From the NCBI GenBank assembly GCA_009809945.1, contig WTPW01000061.1:381048-445047 (forward strand): a stretch of DNA of 64,000 nucleotides. Reading direction: 5' to 3'. Source of the stretch: Gigaspora margarita (Eukaryota > Glomeromycota > Glomeromycetes > Diversisporales > Gigasporaceae). Below the pieces are notes generated by a model, which did no database searches, was not told the DNA's origin, and saw nothing but the letters and a program-made list of their open reading frames with translations. Both the position numbers and the translations under genes were made by a program. Shown piece after piece: positions 11,368 to 21,239 of this stretch. Numbering within the stretch: position 1 is the first letter of the stretch; each line of letters starts with the position of its first letter.

Positions 11368-12693
11368 CAGTATTGGCCAAAAATGCGGTCATATGATATT
11401 TTTCATATGACCACTAGTCATAATGGTCATATAATGATAGTCATATAGGTTTTGGTCATATAAATTATGACTTAGTTTTATGACTAATATGACCATTAGT
11501 CATATGACCAATTATGACCTAGTCATATAGCTAGTATATAAAATTACTATATTTTAAATATAAATTGCTTTAGTTTACGACTCAACCCATTCTTGAAATA
11601 ATTATATGTATTATATTTAGAGAAGTGCAGTAAAATATGTGATTAGAGTTTACATAGGTCCTGCCCCTCTAGTGATAGGACTGTTGACCAATCAAATTTC
11701 ATAAAACTCAAAAACGGCTTTGATCTAAAAATAAGCTACCCCACAATTGACAAAAGTCGCTACATAGTAATGTCTAAATTTTACTAAGCAAATCGATTAA
11801 AATCGCTTAAGTAAACTATTCAGAAGATCAAAATACACTTACCACAAAATTTTCAGAAGTATTAGAGAAGTCTTTATTACTTGACTTTTGATTTTTACGT
11901 TCGACAGAAAAATTAAAATTTTTTAAAAAAATATATCGACGAACATAAAAATTAAAAGTTAAATAATAAAAAATTCTTTAATTTTAATAAAAATTTCAGA
12001 GTATATGTATTTTGATCTTTCAAACAAGTTTATTTAATCGATAATTATCGATTGGTATAGTAGAATTTAGACTTTACTATGTAGCAACTATCTGCGATTA
12101 ACTAATAATCGATTTTGCTTTAATATTATTGGCTGTTTATACTATATATATATAGGACGTGATAGATGGGCGACCCCCCAGAAAATTACATGATTTACTG
12201 CACTTCCCTTAGGTTTAATATACATATATATCTAGATTAGTACATATACTATTTTCTATACAAGTTGGCACTCCCTAGCAAATTGTATAATTATGCAAAC
12301 ATAACAATCATCTTAGCACTACCTAGTAGCACTGACAGATTTTCACTAGCACGTGATCAATCNGCNCACCAACAAAAGTTTTTAAAGCTTATTTATGTTA
12401 GAGTTAGGGTCNATGTTAAGGTTAATAGTTAGAGGCCCTATTGTAAAATTGCTCAAGAAAAACTTTTTGTTAGAGCACTAAAGGTGATATAATACTGCAA
12501 ATTACAAATATAAAAAATAAAGAATATTTGTTTGTAAAATATAATATATAGTATAATATTATGAATTTAGCTTTTTAATTGGTTAATTTTTTTAATTTTA
12601 GGTCATAAGGTCATAATTCTCTTTTTATGACCAAATAAATTATGACTAGTTATAAAGGTCATATAGGTCATAAAAGGACATAGTCCAATACTG
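11368..12693. mobile_element. hAT-like element, CATATGAC-word family
   Basis: The TIRs start CAGTATTGG on both ends and then diverge. The flanks atcacaag at 11360-11367 and 12694-12701 are a perfect 8-bp TSD. GGTCATATGAC/GTCATAA words in both orientations fill 11380-11530 and 12595-12675. It is non-coding, and a 590-bp MITE sits inside. Confidence 0.85.
11620..12209. mobile_element. TA-flanked MITE with GAAGTGCAGTAAA ends
   Basis: Ends GAGAAGTGCAGTAAA and, inverted, AGGGAAGTGCAGTAAA, with TA on both sides. The interior holds an inverted-repeat core (AAGCTACCCC, ATTTTACTAAGC, CTTAAGTAAACT, GATCAAAATACAC) also found in the elements at 36834, 48519, 49064, 53874 and 55313, although the terminal 30-60 bp differ. 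Confidence 0.65.
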
Positions 12694-12829
12694 ATCACAA
12701 GTATGATATGAGGTACGATAATGATTGATAAATTTATATTATTTCACAAAAAGCATTCATATTACATGATACTCAGTATTAATTTGGACTATAACAGCAG
12801 ATAATTTAGATCAGAGGTGGTTTTATTGA

Positions 12830-13195
12830 AATTTGGCAGAATCATGATTGAGAAGCGAATAACAGACTGTGATTGCTGGATGGCAATGACATCCCGCGGG
12901 AAGTCACCGTAGTATTGAAGCCGGTGGGGTTATTCCTTTCCTACCTAAGCAAGCTAGTTGTAAGTAAAAAAATGTGCATGAAGGAATGTACATGAAGAAA
13001 TGATAGAATCAAGTGCCTTCAACCTTGATTTGTCATTAATATTTGCACTGTTTTCTTCTTCTGCACCATTTTCTGATTATCACATGCATGATCTTACCTG
13101 TTATAGTGCTTTTGAGTCGAAGGATCGTGTGGCTGTTCTACTTTTTGATCACATGGTATCCTATCACTTCGCATGAAATAGGAAATATTACATTG
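12830..13195 (-). pseudogene. Decayed copy of the 5813 peptide locus
   Basis: Read on the minus strand, the order matches 5576-5980: GAAGTGATAGGATACCATGT, then GATTCTATCATTTCTTC, then TTACTTACAACTAGCTTGCT, then a segment coding NNPTGFNTTVTSRG. The last part aligns with NGPTGYNNPIVTSS of the first copy but sits in a different frame from the YLQLAC-coding stretch, so at least one frameshift separates leader and mature part. The patch around 12890-12935 is unusually GC-rich for this window (CATCCCGCGGGAAGTCACCG). Function unknown. An RNA gene was considered, but no structure was recognised. Confidence 0.4.
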
Positions 13196-13354
13196 AATCT
13201 TCTGATTGGTAAATAGTGTGATGGACGGATGTTTGTGTTTTAATATAATAGATAATTGTTTTTTATTATCTATTTAGAAGACTAAAATTTTAATAAAATG
13301 TTTTCTGCTTTTAGACATATATTTAAGAAAAAAGTAATAGCTGTATTTATTATT

Positions 13355-14644
13355 AGAAATAATGTATTTGTCACACACTGTGATATTACATTCGTGTCAC
13401 AGGACTGTAGATCAATACAAAATAGATATAAATTTTTCTAAACGTTGAGCAAAGGTATTTCAATAACCACCAAGTCAAATTCGATAAACTTTTTTTTGTT
13501 TGAATTTTATTAATTTATAGATTCAAAAAAAAAAGTTTATTAAATTTGACTTGGTGGTTGTCAAGATATCTTTGCTCAAAGTTTCAAAAAATTCAAAACG
13601 TCTATCAAAATAGAAGTAATAACCAAATTTTTCTAAACTTTGAGCGAAGGTAACTTGACAACCACCAAGTCAAATTCGATGAACTTTTTTTTGTTTGAAT
13701 TATATAGATGCATACAATTCAAAAAAAAAAAGTTCATCAAATTTGACTTGGTGGTTGTCAATATATCTTTGCTCAAAGTTTCAAAACAAACCCAAAACGT
13801 CTATCAAAATAGAAGTAATAACCAAATTTTTTCTAAACTTTGAGTGAAGGTATCTTGACAACCACCAAGTCAAATTCAATGAACTTTTTTTGTTTTAATT
13901 TTATAGGTTCATAGAATTCAAAAAAAAAGTTCATTAAATTTGACTTGGTGGTTGTCAAGATATTTTCGCTCAAAGTTTCAAAAAACTCAAAACGTCTATC
14001 AAAATAGAAGTAATAACCAAATTTATTTAAACTTTGAGCTAAGGTATCTTGACAACCACTAAGTCAAATTCAATAACTTTTTTTTGTTTGAACTCTATAA
14101 ATTCATAGAATGCAAAGAAAAAAAGTTTATCGAATTTGACTTGGTGGTTGTCAAAATATCTTTGCTCAAAGTTTCAAAAAAACTTAAAATGTTTATAAAA
14201 TAAAATAACTAAATTTTTCTAAACTTTGAGCAAAGGTATCTTAGCAACCACCAAGTCAAATTTGATGAACTTTTTTTGTTTGAATTGTATGCATTTATAA
14301 GATTCAAACAAAAAAGTTCATTGAATTTGACTTGGTGGTTGTCAAGATACCTTCACTCAAAGTTTAGAAAAATTTGGTTATTACTTCTATTTTGACAGAC
14401 GTTTTGAATTTTTTGAAACTTTGAGCAAAGATATCTTGACAACCACCAAGTCAAATTTAATAAACTTTTTTTTTTGAATCTATAAATCAATAAAATTCAA
14501 ACAAAAAAAAGTTCATCGAATTTAACTTGGTGGTTATTAAAATACCTTTGCTCAAAGTTTAGAAAAATTTAAATCTATTTTGTATTGATCTACAGATCTG
14601 TGACATGAATATAATGTCACAGGGTGTGACAAATACATTATCCC
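13355..14644. mobile_element. Foldback element built of six hairpin units
   Basis: The outer arms AATAATGTATTTGTCACAC and (inverted) GATAATGTATTTGTCACAC continue as a long inverted repeat through CTGTAGATCAATACAAAAT. The core is six successive hairpins of about 160-200 bp (near 13432, 13625, 13828, 14018, 14210 and 14405). Each has arms TTGACAACCACCAAGTCAAA and its complement around an A/T-rich loop. The last units are flipped relative to the first. ttattatt occurs on both flanks (13347-13354 and 14645-14652), a low-complexity 8-bp TSD. Open frames here are by-products of the repeat. Confidence 0.7.
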
Positions 14645-14690
14645 TTATTATTAAATTACATTTTGTTATTAAAAATATTAAGGGTAGAGT

Positions 14691-14864
14691 AGGACTCTGA
14701 AATATATCGATAGGTTAGGTATTAGTTTGCTTATTTTGGGGGCTTTATGCAGATCTTTTCTATTTTTAGTAATTTTTGCTAATTTTTGAGGTTTTTTCTG
14801 CAGATTTTTCCATTTTAGTAATTTTATAATTAACCTGACCTATCTATATATATTTCAGAGTCCT
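14691..14864. mobile_element. hAT-like MITE, GACTCTGAAATATA ends
   Basis: Ends AGGACTCTGAAATATATCGA and, inverted, AGGACTCTGAAATATATATA, followed by GATAGGT. The flanks are ggtagagt (14683-14690) and ggtaaagt (14865-14872), 7 of 8 matching. Removing it restores the left end of the TTAA element. Same family as 32423-32601, which shares CTGACCTATCTAT and AGATCTTTTCTAT-type interior. Confidence 0.75.
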
Positions 14865-15379
14865 GGTAAAGTATACTATTTGCAAATTATATATAAACCG
14901 AATTGTAATATTTTTTCTTTTTAAAATTAAAAAAATTATATTAAGTTAACTACTTTAAATTTCTAAAAAAAAGTTGTAGAATAGGTTTTTCTGATTCTAA
15001 CGATAGTAAAATCATTAAAATCAGTTAAATTCTCACTAAAAACATATTTTTAAAATTGGGTATTACATATTGTTCCCTAAAATCATATGATTAAACCAAT
15101 CAGAATCACTAATTTTGTATAACTACAGAGAATTTGGAGTTCTATAGAAAACTTTATGATATATATATATTGTTCTTTTTTAATACATCAGGAAATTTTA
15201 TATATAGATATTGATCGATATATAACAGTTAATCGTTTTATATCGATTAAAAAATAACGATATCTATCGATTAACTGGCTAAAAATCGATATATATCTAA
15301 ATTGAAATATATCATTTTCTATATTAAATTATTATATATCTACAAATCGATTATAATCAGAATTATTTAAAACAATATA

Positions 15380-15951
15380 AGGTAAGTATGGGTATTGTGG
15401 CGGAGTTAAGGGAAATTTGGTATAACTCTGGATCTATTGGCCCGAATTGAATAATTTTGGTACCATTCGATTCGTCTTGACGAGACGAATCGAATGGTGT
15501 CAAAATCATTCAATTTGGATTACAGAATCACAAGTTATTTACAATCGTATGTTATACGAAATTGGAAGGGTATTTTGGTGAATAAGAGTATTGTGGCGGA
15601 TTTGCAATAACTCGTGACCTATCAGTCCAATCTAAATGATTTTATACCATTTGAATTGTCTCACCGAGACGATTCGAATGGTACAAAAATCACTTGGTTT
15701 TGATTATTGGGTCACAAGATATTGGCATTAGAATAGTGTCCGAATATAACACATTAGTTTTTTTGATTTAAACATTCGAACACCAATATTTCATGACCCA
15801 ATGATCGAAATCAAACGATTTTTGTACCATTTGAATCGTCTCGATGAGACGATTCGAATGGTCTACAAATTGTTTAGTTTGGTCTGATAGGTCACGAGTT
15901 ATAGCAGATCCGCCACAATACCCATATCCGCCACAATACCCATAATTACCT
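15380..15951. mobile_element. TA MITE with repeated CGTCTC-GAGACG palindromes
   Basis: Ends AGGTAAGTATGGGTATTGTG and, inverted, AGGTAATTATGGGTATTGTG, with TA on each side. The interior repeats CCGCCACAATACCC-type words and three copies of a palindrome (near 15475, 15655 and 15835) of the form ATTCGTCTyrnnrAGACGAAT embedded in CCATTCGA/TCGAATGG. The same CGTCTC...GAGACG heart recurs in the foldbacks at 52163 and 63588. Confidence 0.6.
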
Positions 15952-15960
15952 TATAATGAT

Positions 15961-16086
15961 TAACAGATCTTTAACGATTACACAGTGTTTTGACCACAAT
16001 GATATATAACGATTAACAGATCTTTAACGATTATACAGTGTTTTGACCACAACGATATATAACGATTAACAGATCTTTAACGATTA
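15961..16086. repeat. 53-bp tandem repeat running into gap
   Basis: TAACAGATCTTTAACGATTA starts at 15961, 16014 and 16067, so the period is 53 bp with 2.4 copies visible. The array continues into the assembly gap, which probably exists because of it. Confidence 0.85.
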
Positions 16087-16948
16087 NNNNNNNNNNNNNN
16101 NNNNNNNNNNNNNNNNNNNNNNNNNNNNNNNNNNNNNNNNNNNNNNNNNNNNNNNNNNNNNNNNNNNNNNNNNNNNNNNNNNNNNNNNNNNNNNNNNNNN
16201 NNNNNNNNNNNNNNNNNNNNNNNNNNNNNNNNNNNNNNNNNNNNNNNNNNNNNNNNNNNNNNNNNNNNNNNNNNNNNNNNNNNNNNNNNNNNNNNNNNNN
16301 NNNNNNNNNNNNNNNNNNNNNNNNNNNNNNNNNNNNNNNNNNNNNNNNNNNNNNNNNNNNNNNNNNNNNNNNNNNNNNNNNNNNNNNNNNNNNNNNNNNN
16401 NNNNNNNNNNNNNNNNNNNNNNNNNNNNNNNNNNNNNNNNNNNNNNNNNNNNNNNNNNNNNNNNNNNNNNNNNNNNNNNNNNNNNNNNNNNNNNNNNNNN
16501 NNNNNNNNNNNNNNNNNNNNNNNNNNNNNNNNNNNNNNNNNNNNNNNNNNNNNNNNNNNNNNNNNNNNNNNNNNNNNNNNNNNNNNNNNNNNNNNNNNNN
16601 NNNNNNNNNNNNNNNNNNNNNNNNNNNNNNNNNNNNNNNNNNNNNNNNNNNNNNNNNNNNNNNNNNNNNNNNNNNNNNNNNNNNNNNNNNNNNNNNNNNN
16701 NNNNNNNNNNNNNNNNNNNNNNNNNNNNNNNNNNNNNNNNNNNNNNNNNNNNNNNNNNNNNNNNNNNNNNNNNNNNNNNNNNNNNNNNNNNNNNNNNNNN
16801 NNNNNNNNNNNNNNNNNNNNNNNNNNNNNNNNNNNNNNNNNNNNNNNNNNNNNNNNNNNNNNNNNNNNNNNNNNNNNNNNNNNNNNNNNNNNNNNNNNNN
16901 NNNNNNNNNNNNNNNNNNNNNNNNNNNNNNNNNNNNNNNNNNNNNNNN
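16087..16948. other. Assembly gap (862 N)
   Basis: A run of Ns between the 53-bp tandem repeat and a T-rich repeat region. Its length may be an estimate. Confidence 0.99.
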
Positions 16949-17790
16949 TTTTTATTAATTTATTTTATTCTGGCACTTTGCGAAAACCTTCGACGATTTC
17001 TAAATTGCAAAAACACGAACTCGAAATAGAGATTTGGGGCTTTGTTTATTTTTTTATTTAGTTTGTTTACATTTTTGTTTTTTGTTTGTTTTCTTTTTTT
17101 ACTTATTTTTTTAACTTTATTTTATTTTATTTATCCTTTACTTCTTTCGAAACTTTGCAAGAAAACGACTTGACTTTTCGGCACTTTACAAGAACACCAA
17201 TTTAAACATCTCTGGTACTTTGCAAGAAGTCATGAATATGAACGAATATAATCGAATATAGGTGAATATGAGCGAAATATAATAGTTTATTTTTTTTCGT
17301 TTTTGTTTTTTTTGTTATTTTTTCGGTTTTGTTTTTTGTTTGTTTTTTTTACTTATTTTATTTTATTTATTCTTACTTCGTTCAGAACTTTGCAAGAAAA
17401 CAACCTAACTTTCTGGCACTTTGCAAGAAGTAGCGAATATAAATGAATATAAGCAAATATAAGCAAATATGAGCGAATATAAAGAATATAATAGTTTATT
17501 TTTTTGTTTTCATTTTTTTAATTTTTTTTGGTTTCATTTTTTTTGGATTTATTTTTTTTGTCAATTTTTTTATAATAATATATAATATATATAATATTTA
17601 AATTATAATATATAATAAAAAAATAAAATTTTATATTAAATAGCGAAAACTTGTGAATATTGTATAATTAATAAATTAAAATATTATATAATAATAATAA
17701 ATAAAAAAAAATTTATAATTAAATTGCGAAAACTTGCAAAAACTTGTGAAAACCTGTAAAATGTTCAAAAAGCATGATTATGTGAATATA
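16949..17790. repeat. T-rich region with TTTGCAAGAA / GAATATAAGC repeats
   Basis: Words GGCACTTTGCAAGAA, ACTTCTTGC and CGAATATAAGCG recur at 16975-17020, 17150-17290 and 17390-17490 with long T/TTTTTG spacers, roughly a 240-bp period. GCGAAAACTTGCAAAAACTT words follow at 17640-17760. It is probably the subterminal zone of another element whose left half lies in the gap. No coding. Confidence 0.5.
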
Positions 17791-18129
17791 ATAATTATTA
17801 ATTGATATCACTATCAATAGTAATCGATTAACCAGATATATATCGATTACTATCACTTTCGATAGAAATCGACAGGGGTGTTGATAATCGATATATATCT
17901 TACCGGTTAGTAATCGATATATATCTATATATAAAATTTGCTGATGTAGTACAAGTATTTAAAGTTTTACTACTATAAAAGAAAAGATTTGATCTATACC
18001 CATACATTTTTAGTTAAAATTGATCGCAATTTAAAACATTGTTATATGTGGCATTTTGTAATACCTATATAAAATTTTTTCATATATCAATTTTATATGA
18101 AAATAATTGACATTGTACTCTACCCTTAA

Positions 18130-18290
18130 GTTCATAGTTTGTATTTAGCTATTTTATAATGGATGTGTTTTGTTAATACAAATTATCTTAATAAAACTTT
18201 AAACTAATAATTTGTACTTAGCCATTTTTAATAGCTGTATTTGTTGTTAATACACATTATTTTATTTTACTTTAAATTAATAGGATGTAT
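18130..18290. repeat. About 78-bp host tandem repeat
   Basis: GTTTGTATTTAGCTATTTT and AATTTGTACTTAGCCATTTT head two successive copies ending in TGTTAATACA. A third copy is split by the hairpin element at 13355-14644 (AATAGCTGTATTTATTATT, then AAATTACATTTTGTTATTA). This shows that the 13355 and 14682 elements both landed in the same pre-existing tandem repeat. Confidence 0.6.
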
Positions 18291-18662
18291 TATTATTTAT
18301 ATAATTTTTTAAAGTGCAAATCCTGTTTTAAATCCTAAAGATACTATTTACTTAAGTTCTGGTATAGCTTTAAAACAACCATATTATTTGTAAAACTAAA
18401 TAACTTACAGTATTAAATAATAAAAAACAGAATAAATCAGGCAACTCAATATAGAAATAAGTATAAAACTTTAAAATTTAATTATCAATTTTAAAATGAT
18501 TTTGCAGTCATTGATTTTGATTTTTAGAATTGACTCACATAGTGTTCCAAATCATTAGTTAAAAAATCGAAAAGTTAACAACATTTCAACTAACTGATTT
18601 AAAAATTTTTTAATCAACTAATTAATTTATTATTAACTAGTTTGATTATGATTAATTATTAG

Positions 18663-20624
18663 TAGTAATTGGATCTGGGTCAGTATTAAATGGGTTACTC
18701 ATGGGTAGGTTGGGTGATCCATATTGAGTTGTAGTAAACTGGGTGGTCAGCCTGCAGGTCAACCCACAGGTTGACCCATGGGTTGGCTCGCAGGTTGACA
18801 TATATGTACATGCAGTATTTGTCACTTGACTATATTCTCCATAACTATGAAATAGACTATGAAATATACATATAGGATTTTACCTTGCTACCCACATGGT
18901 CCTAACTTGAGTTAACAATATCTTTCTCCTCATTGCTACCATTGCTCCTCCTATTCTCAAACTATGAGCCGTATACTACTTTTTCAGTTTTGCATGTTCT
19001 TTAGGTACTTATTCAACTACCTAATTTCTCTAGTCTTCACATTGTATGAAAACCCAAAGCAACTAAAGCCAAATCTCTACCAAATATACCTTTTCAGGCA
19101 AAATATTATAGTACTTTCTCAATGCCTCAAGTGGAAAAGGGTCTCAGTGCCAATCTGTTTCTTCTTCTTGAGCTCTTACCAATCCTATTTCCATTACTAC
19201 CTCTCTTATTCTAAAATCTTTCACTGGATTTTTGAACTCTTTTTCACAATATACCCTTACTATGGCTCCAAGGTACTTCTGTACTTGCAACGCCAAACCT
19301 GCTATCTCCAATCAATCTAAAAAAATTACTGTATCCACTCCTGCTGGGCAAGCTATCTACCTAGCCCTGCTACAAAATCCTCAAAGACCCATTATGCTTT
19401 ATCTAACCTTATCCTGTACTTTCAGTTCATAGCCAAGAAATCTATTTTCTGCCTGTGTTAAACATATCTTGTCCAATTTTTATTTGCCACTAGTAGCTGC
19501 CACATTTCATACCTTCCTTATCAACTCTCAATTCGTGTTAACCATCGTACTTTTCAAATATCTACTGACATTACACTACTTGTTGTACTCGAATTGATCC
19601 CTCACTTTATTGAATTTCTCTCTTAGCTAATATTTACTTTCCTCACCTGAACATTTCTTTTTATTTCTCTCAACAGCTTTTTCTAATGTCACTTGCACAG
19701 ATTTTTCTAAAGACTTTTCAATGCTATAAATTGCAAATTAGGAGTCTCTATTCTTGTACCTTAACACTTCTTTCAACTATTTCCACTCTCTTTTCAAACC
19801 TCCCTTATATGGCTCACCTTTCAAACCCATACTGCTTTCTTTTCCTATATCTCTATCTTTACTATTATTATCTACTCTGCCTTTTTCTTTCATTTTACTA
19901 ATCATCCTTCCCACTAATTTCTTTACTAAACTCTCTCTTAACTCCTGCTTTTGACAAACCCTCACTATTATACAACAATTTCAACATTTCCACTAGTAAA
20001 CAATCTAGCATATTCTTTAACCCCTAGTATAATAATTTCTCTGTGTTATGCCCTATACCACCTTCCAAGTTTAACATAGCTGGTAATATTTCTCACACAT
20101 TTTATTATCTACTAAAACCATTATTTCTCTTTCTCATTTTTATTGCGACCATGTGATGCCAATGACAAGGCCAGACAAGTATCAAGCTAGTAGCAAAAAC
20201 AAAAGATGGAGAACAAACTCTACTCCTTTCTCCTTAAATAACCATCTTCCATGACCTTATACATACTTAACCCATCAAACAATCTCTTATGCAATACCTC
20301 ATTTTTACAATCTCCTATTCGCATCACCATACCTCATACTTACTCAACAGAACTAGTATTTTCCATTTATTACCTCATTTTTACTCAACTCTCATACTCC
20401 TAAATCTGTCACTAATACCTCATACTTACCACTTTCAATTCTACGTAATGGACCCAGTCCATTGTCTTGTGACAAATAGATGCCACGTAACTTTGTTTAT
20501 AGCATCTCATAATGTTGACCTGGGTTAAAAGGATCACTTGATGAACCCATTAATCACCCAGGTAACCCATGGGTCTACCTGATAGGTGACCTGGGCACAT
20601 TTTTTAAAATGGGTCCAATTACTA
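18663..20624 (-). mobile_element. hAT-like element carrying a tyrosine recombinase relic
   Basis: TIRs TAGTAATTGGATC and (inverted) TAGTAATTGGACC. The flanks are attattag (18655-18662) and atcattag (20625-20632), 7 of 8. The ends are filled with GGTTGACCC/GGGTTACCC words. The cargo on the minus strand is not a hAT transposase but a recombinase-like pseudogene. Either a foreign gene was captured between hAT-type ends, or a second element inserted here lost its ends. Confidence 0.65.
18840..20160 (-). pseudogene. Tyrosine recombinase/integrase-like pseudogene
   Basis: Minus-strand frames joined across frameshifts and stops give a Lys/Glu-rich helical N-terminal part (for example SIEKSLEKSVQVTLEKAVER), then a region with DPFPLEALRKYY, then AHSLRIGGAMVAMRRK near 18925-18970. 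That is a good match to the HxLR box of the phage-integrase fold. About 30 residues later, in another frame, SYMYIS (18859-18880) sits where the nucleophilic Tyr is expected. Eukaryotic relatives would be Crypton or DIRS recombinases, but I cannot choose between them. At least ten in-frame stops make it dead. Confidence 0.55.
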
Positions 20625-21239
20625 ATCATTAGTTGGCAACTAACTAATTGTTATTAATCAACTAAACAACTGGTAGTAGTAATTATATAATATAGTCACA
20701 CCATAACCAAATCAGATAAATTTTAATTTATTATAGTATTGGTATTAGTTGTGTGCCAATTTTTTAAGAGTACAAATATTACAGAAAATCAATATCCCTA
20801 TTATATTTATCTATATCTATTTCACAATAATTTTGCAATTATTGTACGTATGTATATACATAACTAATAGTAGAGTTCCTCACGGGTCGGGTTGGGCCAG
20901 GTTTTAGCAAAAACTTAAAGTCAAACTGAAAAACCAGTCTGGGTCCAAGTATAAACCCATACCCGACTATTTGATATCTGACCTGAACCAGAACCAGTAT
21001 AAGTATACCTTACTCATGTAAAAATAATGCATTTTAAAAAATTTACTAAGCAAAATGCATTCAATTTTATTATGAATTGCAAAATTCTAACAGGTTGTGG
21101 TCACAAACTCTAAATTTCAAGCATCGTACGTACATATGAAAAAATTAATTCGTTTATTTTTCTGCAATTTTTAACTCTAATATTTTGAATTTTATCTAGT
21201 TTTAAAATAAATCCATTCTATTACATATTTAGCTATCTA

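Larger units (their letters stand above)
15184..17948. mobile_element. TATCGATTAAC-word TIR element spanning a gap
   Basis: Left TACATCAGGAAATTTTATAT and right (inverted) TACATCAGCAAATTTTATAT, both continuing ATAGATAT. TATCGATTA/TAATCGATATAT words crowd both ends (15205-15355, 15955-16086 and 17800-17930), the same layout as the hAT families. No clean TSD could be read because the corresponding empty site in copy 1 (8210-8225) contains Ns. The middle is missing (gap). Confidence 0.55.
14682..18125. mobile_element. TTAA-target element, heavily interrupted (copy 3)
   Basis: TTAA (14678-14681) plus GGGTAGAGT on the left, TGTACTCTACCC plus TTAA (18126-18129) on the right. The outer pieces (14865-15175 and 17949-18125) align inverted with copy 1 at 7843-8570. 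Everything between is nested: a 174-bp MITE at the very left end, and a TATCGAT-word element containing a further MITE, a tandem repeat and the first assembly gap. Confidence 0.65.

Noticed and set aside
12880-12940. GC-rich island as a possible tRNA or ribozyme
   Set aside because: No cloverleaf, no A/B boxes and no hammerhead core could be drawn; it aligns with the peptide locus at 5813.
13640-13843. 67-codon open frame in the hairpin array
   Set aside because: It runs through two hairpin arms and their A/T loop; equivalent positions in neighbouring units have stops.
18964-20528. Plus-strand open frames rich in Phe, Leu, Tyr and Ser
   Set aside because: They are antisense shadows of the Lys/Glu-rich recombinase relic on the minus strand.
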